NCBI GenBank assembly: GCA_037576195.1 | Contig: CM075102.1 | Location: forward strand, 32,794,745-32,858,744 | Origin: Phytoseiulus persimilis | Taxonomy: Eukaryota; Arthropoda; Arachnida; Mesostigmata; Phytoseiidae | Length of the DNA: 64,000 nucleotides | Reading direction: 5' to 3' | Shown here: piece after piece, positions 13,131 through 25,158 of the stretch | Numbering within the stretch: the stretch's first letter is position 1 | Layout: the number at the start of each line of letters is the position of its first letter | Notes under the pieces: generated by a model | Told to the model about the DNA's origin: nothing | Databases searched by the model: none | The model's input: only the letters and a program-made list of their open reading frames with translations | Translations under genes and position numbers: made by a program

Positions 13131-14987
13131 GACCGTTGAGCCTGCTCTTCCACTCAGGAGGCTGAATCGCCAGATGAGCGCCTACGATTTCTGCAGAGTA
13201 AGTGACCGCGTTGCCAACAAACTCGTTTGGTGAGCCTCATCCGCAGGCCGCGTTGCATCACCCAGCCGGACGGCGCTGGATTAACGGTTCCCGAAGTTCT
13301 GTCCAGACGAGTCATTGGCAAGATCTGCGATCCTTCCAAAAGCAGCCAACTCATGCATTGCATTTGATTTTCGACTCTCTCCGGATCGTGGCGGACTCTT
13401 GACCGCTCTGGTCTACCCTGAGAATCCTGTCATGCCACGCGAGGAAAAAATGCACGGACACTAGCGTGCTTGCAAACACTCCGAGACATTGATGACCGCT
13501 GCGTAATGAGCGTCTCCAAAAGCTGTCCAAACGGTCACCTTCGGGGTCGTTCTCGTTACGCGTCGCTTCCGAAAGAATATTTAAGCGATTCAGAACGAAC
13601 GTCAACAAGACAACACAATGAGAGGATTTGCATGCCGACGTCGTCAATTGATGGAATCTCTCACAGCCGGCGGACAAGAAGCGAGCGACCATTCGGCCGC
13701 TTGTAATGAGAGGAACGAGACTCGAAACAAGATGTTTGAGTCGCTGTCGGTCGCCAAGGTCATGGAAGGTCGTTCTGGAAAACGTGCTGCCAACTCGGCT
13801 CCGTCCGCTCTAGTTGGAGTCCGGTTACGGTAGGACCGAGGAATCGTGGTGTTCTCCAACCGAATCCAGACGCGGAACTCGGCATGCGAAGTCGACATGG
13901 AGAGCACAGCGCACTAAAAGCTTCGATTCGACGTTTGAACTTTCTCCCCACGGCAAATCTTCGTTCCGCTGCTGTTTGATTCAGCCCGCGCTCCTGAACA
14001 TCTTCTTCCGCTGTTGTAGTCGTGTTTGTCGCTCTCGCGGCTGCATTAGGGTCGATTGGTGGAATCGTATGTTTATTCGCAGCATTCGCGCACACAATGA
14101 GCGGCGCTATCTTATCTGCATGCCATGGAGGCTATGAGCGAGGAACATATGGACCTCAGCCACCCAATAGATCCATCTGACCGCGGGAGCGGGGCCGACT
14201 CCGGCCGGACACAGTCGTGGACACAAGGCGATGAGCGGACCAATGAATGAAACAACAATCACGGAAGGATCCTGCAGTCGTGGACAGCAGTGACAAAGAC
14301 GAGGCCAAATAGCAGTCGCACTGAATGCATACATATCAGAGTGAGAGAGATGGGTCAATGTCATGATTGCTCTAACTTGCGTGTAGCTCGCGAACTTTCG
14401 CCGACTGCCGGCGCGAAGCGATTCGCTTCCTCGCCGCACGGGTTCGCGTAATCCACAGGGAACAAGTGAATACTCTGGCTGACTCTGTTCTCGAAGTGAC
14501 AGTTTGCAAATTCTCGCGCCACCAAACAGGATGAGAGCTCGTTCCCGAATCGTTGGTTGTCTTCAAGTGCGGTCCCTCCGTTCGCCGGATTTCCCCATAT
14601 TTTGGTCATTGAAAGAGGCGATCCTATTCATGGTCGAGAGAGTGCTCACGTCGCGATATCGGATACCTTCCATCCTCCCTTCCAATATACCGCAATCTCC
14701 CTCTCTGAGTACTTCCTCCGCGCTATCCCTCGCTGATGCGGGCGAGCATCAGAAAAGAGCGCGAGTTGATCATGTACAACCACCGCAAATGAGCCTGTTA
14801 TGAATAGCGAACGCTGTAGCCGACTCAGAGCGCAGCTTGGATTGAATCTTGGGGCTAGATTGAGCAGCGGCCTCTCCGCCCTATTCCGCCTTCGCGCGTC
14901 ATCGTTCGTTTTCCACATCGTGTCACGTGGGCCGGCGTGAATCCAAGAGCGGACCTCTGAGGGATTCATACCGAAACCTCACATTCA

Positions 14988-15018
14988 TGAAACTGATCTC
15001 GCACCGTGATCAGTTTCA
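14988..15018. repeat. Perfect inverted repeat, 11 bp stem and 9 nt loop
   Basis: tgaaactgatc at 14988-14998 is followed nine bases later by its exact reverse complement gatcagtttca at 15008-15018. It could form a small hairpin. It is too short for a microRNA precursor and lacks a U tract of the kind seen in bacterial terminators. Confidence 0.85.
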
Positions 15019-16783
15019 GGCGTTCAGTGTGCGGGCTGAGGTATTATTTAGCGGATTATGCGGGGAGTGACAGATCTATTCGTCGGAGAGGACGCTCACG
15101 TGACGGATACCGGGATGTGTGGTTCGCCTATTCGCTCAAAAAGGTTGTGAAGGTTTTTTTTTTTCCGAAAATGTCGGATTTGCACCAGCGCAACGCTGTC
15201 TCGAGATTCTCTTCGGGCCGATGCCGGGCGCGCAAGACGGAGTGAACCCAAACGCAGGTACTTCATCCTCGTCTTCATGTCCTTAATAGGAGAGGCCTCC
15301 GACGCTCGGTGGGTGCGCGGGAATCCAGCGAGTTGCTGGTGGGCGACATCAGGTACGAGACTTCCAAGGGTTCGAGGGAGAGTTATTTCGGCCGTGGAGC
15401 TCCTTCCTTCTCAGGCTCTCACATCCGGCATGAGACTGTGGCTCGATGATCATCGGCGCTGTCATTATTGTAATCTGGGAAGCCGGGATGTAGAGCCGCG
15501 CTAGGTTGACCGATACAGCAAAGGATTGCAGGTTTGCCTGCTCGAGTTCAGCTCAAGGGATGAATGGAGGCAGCCGCGAGGATTCATGGAGATCAAATAA
15601 GCAGGCATGATCGGATGCTGCCAACAACCGTTCACACCCTCATAACTCTTTCGATCCAAGAGCATAAATCAGGAAGGAGATCTACTCGGCGCCTATCCCA
15701 GCGGGAGCGCCGTCTTTAGCATGCGTCGCGCGTTGTCCGATAAGGTGATCGCAGTTCGACTTCATCTCGTGCTCCGTTGGATGACCAGCAGCGAGCCTGC
15801 GACTCCTCGGGATCTGGGGTTTCGGATCGAACCCAACGAACGAGCCGGCTGAGCATCAATTCCCAAACCCGTTCAGGACTCCGCTCAGCTCTGGAATTCC
15901 AAAATCCGATCCCCTGCCGAGGCCTGCGATTCCAGGGCGTTCGTTCGGATTTCCAAGCGGGAACGCCCGGAGCGCCCGGCATCCTGAGTGAGAGCCCCAC
16001 CGCATAGAGTATGAAGTGGACGAATGGCGGATGCCAGCAGCCCGCAGAGCGAGCAACGAGAGTGAGACATATGCGGCGAGCCGCTGACCGTTCGAGGTTG
16101 ATGGAGTGTTCGTGTTTGTGTGAAAGAGAGTGAGTGTACGTTAGCGGCGGCGGGAAGAGGAAGAATTTCCTCTGGGTGGCCTCATCTCGAGGTGAATATC
16201 TTAGCCATACTCAAGTTGCCTCCGTCTTCTCCTCATTCTTTGGAGCTGAAAAACTGGAGCGCTCCCTCCTCCAAAACGAGACTTTGATGCAAATTCGCCT
16301 CCTCATCTGCCTCCTCTTCGCCCGGCTCCCACGCCGCTCAACGAGATACTTCCAAAATGGAGAAAGCCATATTCGGACGTTGCGGGGAACAATCCTGGGG
16401 CCAGCGCTCCGTCACCCGTCATGCAAACTCCCACAATTGTTCCTGGAAGGAAATCGTCGCTTCATCGCACTCGACCAGAAGCGGGCGAAGCGCGTGAACA
16501 TCTGCCTGGGTCAGAATCTGACCCGCGGGCCGAGTTCGCGGGGATTTTCGCGTCGCACATGCTCAGTGAAGCCCGCGAGTGCCCGCGTGAGCTGCTGACC
16601 CGGAGCCTCCTTCGTCGGAGGCCGCACTCAGCGTTCAGCTGAATTAGATGCACCCGGGGCAGCAAATGACGTTTACGTAATTTACGGAATTACGGCAGAG
16701 CAAACTGCGCGTGCTCCTCACGATCCTGACTCGGCCCTTGTTCGCCTTTGAGCTCTGCTTTCGGTTTCCCCTTTTCCTCGCCG

Positions 16784-16809
16784 CCCCGCTCGCCTTCCCC
16801 GCTCGCCTT
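16784..16809. repeat. 13 bp tandem duplication
   Basis: Two perfect head-to-tail copies of ccccgctcgcctt within a C-rich stretch. Confidence 0.85.
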
Positions 16810-18000
16810 CCCCGCCGCCCGCCAAGGAAACACTACGTGAGACGGCAGGAGCTAATTTAGGAAGTGGCCGCACGCAGTGTTACAACAAATTGTGTGACGC
16901 CAAATAGCCAACCTGCCCAGCAAGCAAATAAGCACTCAGCCGACTAGCCGAGCATGACCCCGGCGCCGCAGCACTTGAGCATGCAGTGTACGCGTGCATG
17001 ATTATGAGCAGAGAACACGAGGATTCCACATCCTGGAAAATCACCGTCCGCTGACGTTTCCCTCAAACGCGGGAATGCCCGACTTCGCAGCCTGTTCTGC
17101 TGCTCGGTGGTTTCCGCTCCGTTCCCGCGGGGTCGGACAGGAAGAACAGTGGGGAGGAGAGGGAAACGTACGTCGCAAGGGAATCTCTGAGTGCAATTCG
17201 ACCATTTGAATGCAGAGCCCGGAGTTGGATTTTATTTCTTCGGTGGTGCGAGCGTGCGCGGGTTACTCTCGTTCGAACTGCGGACATGATTCTTCGAGCG
17301 CCATATTCGCATATCTTCCTTGTGTCCATTCTCTCTCGACGTCTCTCGCACGTATCACAATCTCGCAGACTGCAGCCGAGTCGTCGTTGTCTCTCCCTCA
17401 CGGCACAACTCTTCTCGGACGGATGGGAAGGACGAAGGAATTTATAGTTTACGGGAGGAGACTGCCAACATCCCTCGAGAACTTTGGTGTTGGCGCCCTC
17501 GCTTACAAATGCGTGACTTATGCTAACCTCGCTCAGTCTCTTGGGTCGGAGTCGGTTCGTCCGCTCGTTCTTCCCTCAATGGCGTTCGTCACCGTTGGTC
17601 GCAGATATTCCGAACCAAGTCAGCCGCGCAGCTGAACGGGCAGCCCGCGAAGAGGTCCAACGGTCAAGCCCCTGGAGTCCGTCTTGAATAAACAGCTTAG
17701 GTCCTGAGAGACCAACTTGCAGATGGACTCTGTGCTCGGTGGCCGCGTTGGTCCGCTCCGTCCGACGTTCCTCCTATCTTCGCGTTCGCTTTTCTTGAGA
17801 CCTTTCCGACCACAGATTCAGGGATCGTGTGTCACCAGGGCAAAGCTCCAGCACATTGAAGCCATCTCGCGCTTTTCAGCGGATCTTCGTCTGAGGCGCG
17901 TCTGCGGTGTCGCTCGGTACTCCTGCCCGGAGAACCATCGAAGTCGAGTCGGAGGATCCCTCGTTGATGCTGAGGCGGGCTCACTGATTATCGGATGAGT

Positions 18001-21000
18001 CCGTTGGTTGATTCTTCGTTTGCAGACCCATCGTCCTGGGTTTGACCGGTATTTACCGATAACGCCGAACTTATCGATTGAAAACAATAGCGGGCTGTGG
18101 AGGAAGAAAGACACCCCGCACTCACTCGATGTACGAATGGTTCCCGTTTGCAAAGAGACACGACGGCGTTAATCCCACACGCTCACATACAGCTCCCCGT
18201 TTTGGAGCGCCGGGGGACGAGGCGATCAAGGATGGGGACGAGAACTGGGCGCGGCTCACGGTAGCCAGGAGGGAGTTGTAAAAATTGCCACATTTGAGTG
18301 GGGGAACACTGAACCAAGAAGGAGGAGAAAAAACTATAGACGTCGAAAGCTTGTGTGAAACCCAAAAACCCAACGGCCAGACAGAAGAGTCATTGGGGTT
18401 CGTGATGCAAACAATGACCACTCGTTAGGTCGCGTCCGTGTTCGCGAACCGAAGCCGAATCTTGTGGAATATAAAGGGCCATGCTGTGAAATTCGCCGCT
18501 CCGAAGCGATCCTCCGTTATGAGGAGGAGTCCGGCAGCTCTGAGAAGAGAGACGGACGACGCCAGACGCCAAACTATCGCACGTCGGAAAACGAAGAGAG
18601 AGTTCTTATCTGGCGAGGACCGGCACGATCCTCCGACTCATCGGAACCGGTCCCAGCCTACATAGAGAGTCGGTAAAAATCGATTCAGTGTAAACTCGTT
18701 GGAGATCGGTTGAGGTTGGCGGAATTAGGACGCGTGAAATGGGATCCGACTAGTTTCGAGTGCCACCACCCACCCGCGCAACTGCAGTTGCATTCGTGAA
18801 AGTCTCCTCCGCGGTTGACTCAGGAATCGTTCTCATTTCAGAGAACGCACGAGCGGGAAAAAATATTGGAGGAAGAAGTGAAATAAAATGTCGCTCCATA
18901 ATAAAAGAATTATCAACTCCCCGAAGAGTTGTAATGTTTACGACGCAGAAATATTCTAAAGAAAAACACTCGCGCGAAGCATGATGACCCGCGTTGAGTT
19001 CTGCAAGCCGGGTCGATCTATCGGTCGCTCGCCAGCCCGTTTGGCCGTTCCTCTTCACCTCCATGTTGTCCCCCTCTTTTTAGCTCCAGTTCGCTCCTCT
19101 CCTGAATCTACCTCACGAAGTGCATGCAAATTCCGGCTGAGGTCGTAGACCATAAAACGCACTCGTAAATTAGAGCGTTGTTTAATTTCAATCTCTCCTC
19201 TCGTGCTCGCGAGAGGGCTCTGACCTCCTCGAGTCCGAGGTATCCAGGGTTCCGTCGAGTTGAAATCACGGAGAGCCGTCGGTCGTCGATGTGCGGGCAG
19301 CTCGTCTCGATACCACCGGTTGCCGCACCCGTCGTCGTCACTACAGGGTGTAGTTTGTAAGTTTGTCAGGTAGCAAGGCGGCCGGGAGTTGTGCTCTGGC
19401 CTGCGCTAGCAAGTCGCCAACGCGCTCGACCGCCAGGCCGCCGTTGGCCTCGTTTGCTGAGGTTCAAATCCTGACCAGTCCGTTTCTCCCATTACTCTCC
19501 TCGGCGGAGGACGAAGACCACAGCGGTTCCCCCGCACGTTTGCGTCGGATGACGACATCGGCTGCGAGGAGAACAGCATCTGCTTTAAAATATAAAATAA
19601 ACACCCGCCGACCCTAGATCCTCAGGACACAGGTCAGTCTGCCCACTAGGATTAGCCTTTATGGCACCGAGATCCCTCGTTTATAGACTTCTCGCCGAGG
19701 CGAACGTTATGGGGAATGAAGGAAAAAGGAGAGACGGATCCAGGGAGGGCAGCTGTGGAGGCTAAGGGACGCACACAAGTCACCATTGACACGACGACCG
19801 CTGCTACAATGCTTTAGGGAGCATCAATACCTCTATAAACACAGAACACGATGCGATGGGACACAGAACACACCGAGCTCCGCGGCCACTTGACTCCCAT
19901 TACCATGACCCCGCATCGGACTCTCCATATTCGCTCCGCTCTGCGAATCGATCATCCTGCAAGGCCGCATGTCCTCGAGCAGATCCTGACGCGGAAAGAG
20001 TCGGACGTGTGGGTCGAGGAGACTTGTGCTCGAGCTGAGACGGCGATTAGAGGAACGCGGGGGGTTTCCACGCAGAAGAACTCGCCGGCTAGCGTCAGAA
20101 TCGCCTCAGAAAGATGTGCGCGGGCGAGATGGAGTTCGACATACCGAGAGGCAAGAGTTTCTCTGGGAGCTGAGAACCTGTAGGTCACTCTTGAGGGAAG
20201 TCTGGAGAGAAGGGAGGCTCTGCGGTGAGAAGTTCGCTGTGCCGAGTCGAGTGCAGTGAGGCAAGTTGTCGTAAACAAGCTCGTCATAAACACTCTGAGC
20301 TGGCATGGGCTTTGAAACGAAATAGCGTTTTGAAGTGTAATCGCTCCGTGAGCTGCTTCCGCCGCCTACGCTGTCGCCGCTTCGACTACAACAACTGCCC
20401 TCCGAGAGCCAACCAGGCAGTCAAGCCGTATAATGCTCGGCGATATTATAAAGAGCATACAAACAATAAACATGATATATAAACTCCTGTTTGGTCTGTA
20501 GAGTCTGTCTCATCGCGAAAGATATTGATTCTCGTTTACATAGAGGATTTGCTTTCCTCTGCGGATGCTCGGGCGATATCGTATGAGCGCTGAGCATGTG
20601 CGGGGGTGGAGGTGATGGCGGGAAGCGAATCTCTCTCTCTCTCTCTCTCCCTAGTTCGATCTTCATAGCCGTTGTCGTTTCTGTCGAACTGATCTCTGTG
20701 TTGGTTTTGTCGTTTATTTTCAATTTTTTTCTCTCTCGCTGAACTTCTCGGAATCGTCTGATTCACAACGTTCCCATAAGTTTCGCCTGGCAGACCCGAG
20801 TCCGGGAATGGAAATGCGATCGAGAAACTGAGATCTCCCAACGATTTCAGGTTTGAACGCTCATATAGAACGGATGACTTCTGAGTGCTGAGCTTCTGTA
20901 CGGTTCCGATGCCGCGAGCGTCATCGTGTGCGCGAAGCAGGCGTTTCGGATCAGTCACCTTCGATGCTCCTAGTCCATTCACGGCCGCACCAAGCGTGGT

Positions 21001-23340
21001 TCCTACATACAAGTTCAAGAGCACGCTCTGCTATCACTCGAGGCGTCAACAGCCTTTTGGTCCAGAAGGATTACCCTTTACCTTCGCCAGAGAGCCAGCC
21101 GTCACACAATCACACTCACACATCGCAGACACACACATACACAGATGATCAGTCCACCATCCAAGAGCGGACAACAGCACATGCAAGCCAGGAGCGGCAG
21201 AGACCGGCCGAGCGCCCTGGATTGAGTGTTCATTGCCACCAGGAGAGATAGGGTTACGCGGCGAGATTGGGTTGCATAATGCTGAATAACAGCGCACCCG
21301 CGTTCCGTTTGGCCACTTGCTCTACCAACAGCGGAGACAGGCCAACTGTCGACGTTGGCATAGAAATGATAATAATGCCTAGCAAGCGAGGAGACGATGC
21401 GACTGACGGAAAACGAATGAAGAAATACTCTTCTCGGACTGCGTCCTTGGTATACTCTACAACAAATCGGCTCTAACCGAGATCAAGCGCCTGGATCAGT
21501 CGAATGAAAATTTCAGTCTCTCAGACAATAATCTACGCCTGAGGAGATCTGATTCCCCTCAGGTTCACTGATATAGTGCTCAGTCATGAGTATCCCGGCG
21601 GAAAGGGAGCGATAACTTTGAGTGAAAATGAAGTGTTCATTTCATCAGGTTCTTGATTTCTCAATTCGACCACCATGTTGTACTCATGGTCTACACTAGG
21701 GCTCTCATAGTCGTCCACGCCGTTCTCAACGAGATGAGGTTTTATTCTGATTCCCCGCTCGAGCTCTCACTCCGCATGTCCCTGTTCTTCCGCGTTCCTC
21801 GATGGCATATCACAGGAATTTCCTTCCGATATCGCTCGAACTGATTCCTGATTTAATCGAACTGTTTTTTTTTTTCTCTGGAACGCGAATTCCTCGTTTT
21901 CGGTACGCTCAACGAACGATAAGACATCATAACCACTGACGGCGACGACAGGAAGAATCTCGGCATCGATGGCGGCTTGTGGCAACGACTCGACTACAGC
22001 AGAACTAACCGTCCACCCTTATCGGAAATAGCGAAAAAAAAAACGAGAAATTACCGTATGTGGCCCGTGCTGTAACACAGCCAAGGCAGCAGCAACGACA
22101 ACAAGTATTTGGGTCACATGTATTCGTCTGTTCGCTCGCTAAACTCGCTCGTTCGCTTGCCAGCTAACCATCGGGCCAACTCACCAGCCAACCAGCGCCC
22201 GACTGCTTCGGTGAAACGACTAACGACATTTTATGATAATATTCGTCTTCGTCGCTACGTTCTAGCGTTTGGCGGCCGAGCGTTGATGTTGGTTGGACGG
22301 CACCAACACACCCAGATCGAGCACGTTAACCAACGAAGCGACCAAGCAACAGGGAAACATAGCTGGCCATCAGAGACGACGACTGGGCAAAACACTGCAG
22401 TGATTTCACGGCCAGAAGATGGAAAAACATGATCGCGGAGGGACGCGTACATGTCTGCCCTACAAGCCAGTAAACAAGGTGGGCTCGCGTAGCGAGTCCC
22501 GCCGCGTTGAATCGTCGAGTTCAATCAGGTTGAACCAAAAGACTTCACCGAAAATCGAGAATCTCTTCGAAAAGAGACTCTCAAACCGATTTGTTGGAGG
22601 ATTTTCATCAGCTCGTTGTGGACCGTCTCGAACACGATGCAAGAGCGGTCTCGACGTGGTAATTATTTCTCCGACTCGGCTAATGGTCATCAACACCGTA
22701 AGCAGCGGACCCCGATAACGAGTCCCGTAAACAGCGAGAGGTGATCTTTGTAATTGTGAGCATTTAGCGGAAGAGAACAGAACCAGAAAACCCGATTGAA
22801 TGGGAATCACGCGATCCAGACGACGAGCCGCAGAAAGTCCGCCTGAAGTGGCGCCGAATCTGTGATCTATGGTCATAAAACAGCGGAGACGAGTCTAATT
22901 GTTGGCTGGATTGGAACGATAAGGAGTTGTTAGGAGTCAGTTGGTCAACAAATAGTGGAATCAGCGAGAAACGCACAAATTACTGACTCTCCACGGGGCG
23001 GTCGTAACGTGCTCAAAGGCCTAGAATTCTGACTTCGCATCTCAAGCGATTGCCTTCCAGGTGACATGTGATCGGATTTCTAAGACTTTCAAACTTTCCA
23101 CCGGATGTCTCGCCATAATACACAACAGGTCCAGATAACGCCTAGCTTTTTGGCGTGTCATTCTGGGACCACGTGTCTTGGAAACCTTGCTTCTACTTTT
23201 TGCCGTGTCTCAATCTACCTCTAGGTCGCCCTCCTTAGTTTATCAGGAGATCAAGTGTTTGTGTGGCATCAATCCTCGGTTCCGATGTTTGTTCCTCCAG
23301 TAGTGGTCGGTGGACTGCCCAATCGGGAAGATGACTCCGT
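18001..23340. other. No recognisable gene; CT run and AT-rich patch
   Basis: Holds a CT run at 20631-20649, an AT-rich patch at 20428-20482 (with gatatataaa), a CA-rich stretch at 21105-21145 and short A or T runs at 21864-21875 and 22033-22042. No frame shows a recognised domain. Confidence 0.45.
20631..20649. repeat. (CT)9 dinucleotide run
   Basis: Nineteen bases of alternating CT, the longest dinucleotide run in the window. GAGA-type on the minus strand. Confidence 0.9.
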
Positions 23341-23344
23341 GTCA

Positions 23345-23466
23345 TATAAAACGCCGAGCGGTCCCACTCGACTGGTTCTCAGTCAGCAGCGAACGAAAAT
23401 GTCAGTGAAAACGGCTAAATAGTACGCGCGACTTTCGCTGGACACTTCGTTCCGCTCAATGTAAGA
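23345..23466 (+). promoter_or_regulatory. Possible TATA plus initiator core promoter with 5' exon
   Basis: tataaaa at 23345-23351 is followed by a perfect arthropod initiator tcagt at 23379-23383 (predicted +1 A at 23381), placing the TATA start about 36 bp upstream, slightly longer than usual. An ATG with acceptable context (cgaaaatgt) follows at 23399, but its frame stops after seven codons. A consensus 5' splice donor aat|gtaaga lies at 23461. The layout fits an inducible arthropod promoter with a short first exon carrying only a small upstream frame. I could not identify a partner exon, so this is inference from short motifs. Confidence 0.22.
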
Positions 23467-24918
23467 GCTCCGATCGTGACGCGGTGTTTCGGTAGCGGAT
23501 GTTGGTTGGCTCCCGATCCCAGAGTCACGAGCGATACCATCCGACTTGTACCCTCGAAGTTCACCCGAAGAAGAGTACCATCCTCAGAATGACACCGTGA
23601 GGAGCTTTGGTACTATTGGCTGGAACGTCAGCGGAAGGGGTGGAGTCCGGATCGCGTTTGCGATCTCGTCCGTTGAGTTGACAGTACCCGATCCGAATCC
23701 CGAACCGAGCTGCTGCATCTGTATGAGTCTGCCGCGAAAAAGCCTGCTCCGGCGCGCGATAACAGCGGGAGCGTGAAAATAATAGTCAGAATCGTAGCCT
23801 GGGAAGTGATGATGAGAGTGGAAATAATCGTATTTGAACGAGGTTTTGTTTTCATTCATCACCTGACTCACTCCGATAGCCGGCAGCTGCATTCCTTCTA
23901 ACGACCCGGTGACTGACCCCTAAATAAGCATCTCAGTTGGCTTTCCCTCCAAATGGTGCCAACCATCGCTTACTATTGCTCCCGCAGGAGCTTATGGCAC
24001 CGCGTCCATGGCATAAGACATCGCATTCCGTTTTGATCCCCATGCTTACTATTCTCGGCGCGTTTAACATCAACGCAGCGTTCGCCCTCGAAAATGCATC
24101 GTAACGCCTACTCAAACTGAGACAAACCACGGCTCGAGATTTCGACTCCGCCGAAGAATGAACTCGCTGGATGTTGACCACAGTGGAATATCATGGCTTG
24201 CTTCCTTCACTCATCTATTGAGTCTATGTCAGTCAAAGACGAGCTTTACCGGAGTCTGTTCTTGATTGGTTCGAGGCCACCTCCAGTTACATTAGCGCAA
24301 GCTGTTAACCCAGAAGCGAACGAGCTAATCTCGAGGTTCCTCGCGGCTTTCACTGTCTAAGTGTTTCTCCTGCGCCTCAATCGCGTCGCCGCCACTCCTA
24401 GGTGACTCGCGATAGCTCTCCATTCCCATTTTTCTCCCGCCGTCAGCTGACAGCCGCCAGCAGCGGCACCAAGCATTCGCTGATTCTCCGATTGGCTGAC
24501 CCCGGTGTCGATTTTTCGAGTACACGCTCCGCATTGTGTCGCGGAAAAGCTCGACGATATCGGAAATTTCTAACCATGGTACGACCTCTTCAAGTATAAT
24601 GTCCTCCGAGCTCGGCTCGCATGTCGTCCCCACAACATCACTTTCGCCAAGGTATTCGAAGCGCATCCGGGTCGGCAACCGTCGCGCCATCTCGAATCCC
24701 CGCAAAGTGAACTGAGCGCGGAATCATAATGAACGAGGAACAGAAAGAGTCAGGGAACAACGCGGCACTGGGGAAACGGTAAGAACGACAAATGATAATT
24801 AATCGAAAAGTTTGTGCCCCCTGTTTTTCTCGTGTGATGGCGGGGTCGCGCGCTCACGAGTATCGAGCCCGCTCTGATCGAGGAGAAGGAAGTACACTAC
24901 GTCTGGTTGTTGATGTTG

Positions 24919-24967
24919 TCGACGTCGTCGTCATCTCCTTCATTGCCGCAGCCGCCGCCGCCGCCCC
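24919..24967. repeat. GTC and CCG trinucleotide tracts
   Basis: gtcgacgtcgtcgtc at 24919-24933 and gccgcagccgccgccgcc from 24945, separated by about 12 bases. Ordinary trinucleotide simple sequence. Confidence 0.8.
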
Positions 24968-25084
24968 CACCGATGGAGAGATTTTAGAGTTCTGGGGAGG
25001 CGCTTAAAATTACCTCAAAGGCTAAAAAGTGGGCGGGACTTCAAAACTTCAAAGGGGTGGCTGGATTCTCGTCGTCTCTATAGT

Positions 25085-25158
25085 TGCTGCTACCGCCTTT
25101 GCTGCCGCTGCTGCCACTGATGATGATGATAGTGCCGCTGCAGCAGAAACAGCAACGG
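25085..25158. repeat. Mixed trinucleotide tract (CTG, CCG, ATG, CAG)
   Basis: Runs of tgctgc, gccgctgctgcc, gatgatgatgat and cagcagaaacagcaac within 75 bases. Translated it gives only Leu/Pro/Met/Gln low complexity and the frame soon stops. Confidence 0.75.

Larger units (their letters stand above)
13131..18000. other. No recognisable gene; one micro-exon-like interval, one inverted repeat, one 13 bp tandem
   Basis: Includes a 40-base interval between strong splice-like signals (13158-13197), an 11 bp inverted repeat at 14988-15018, a T run near 15152-15164 and a 13 bp tandem duplication at 16784-16809. Open frames here are short and overlap on both strands. Confidence 0.45.

Noticed and set aside
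19461..19490. ggttcaaatcctgacc resembling a tRNA T-arm
   Set aside because: No acceptor stem, D-arm or anticodon arm at the right spacing upstream.
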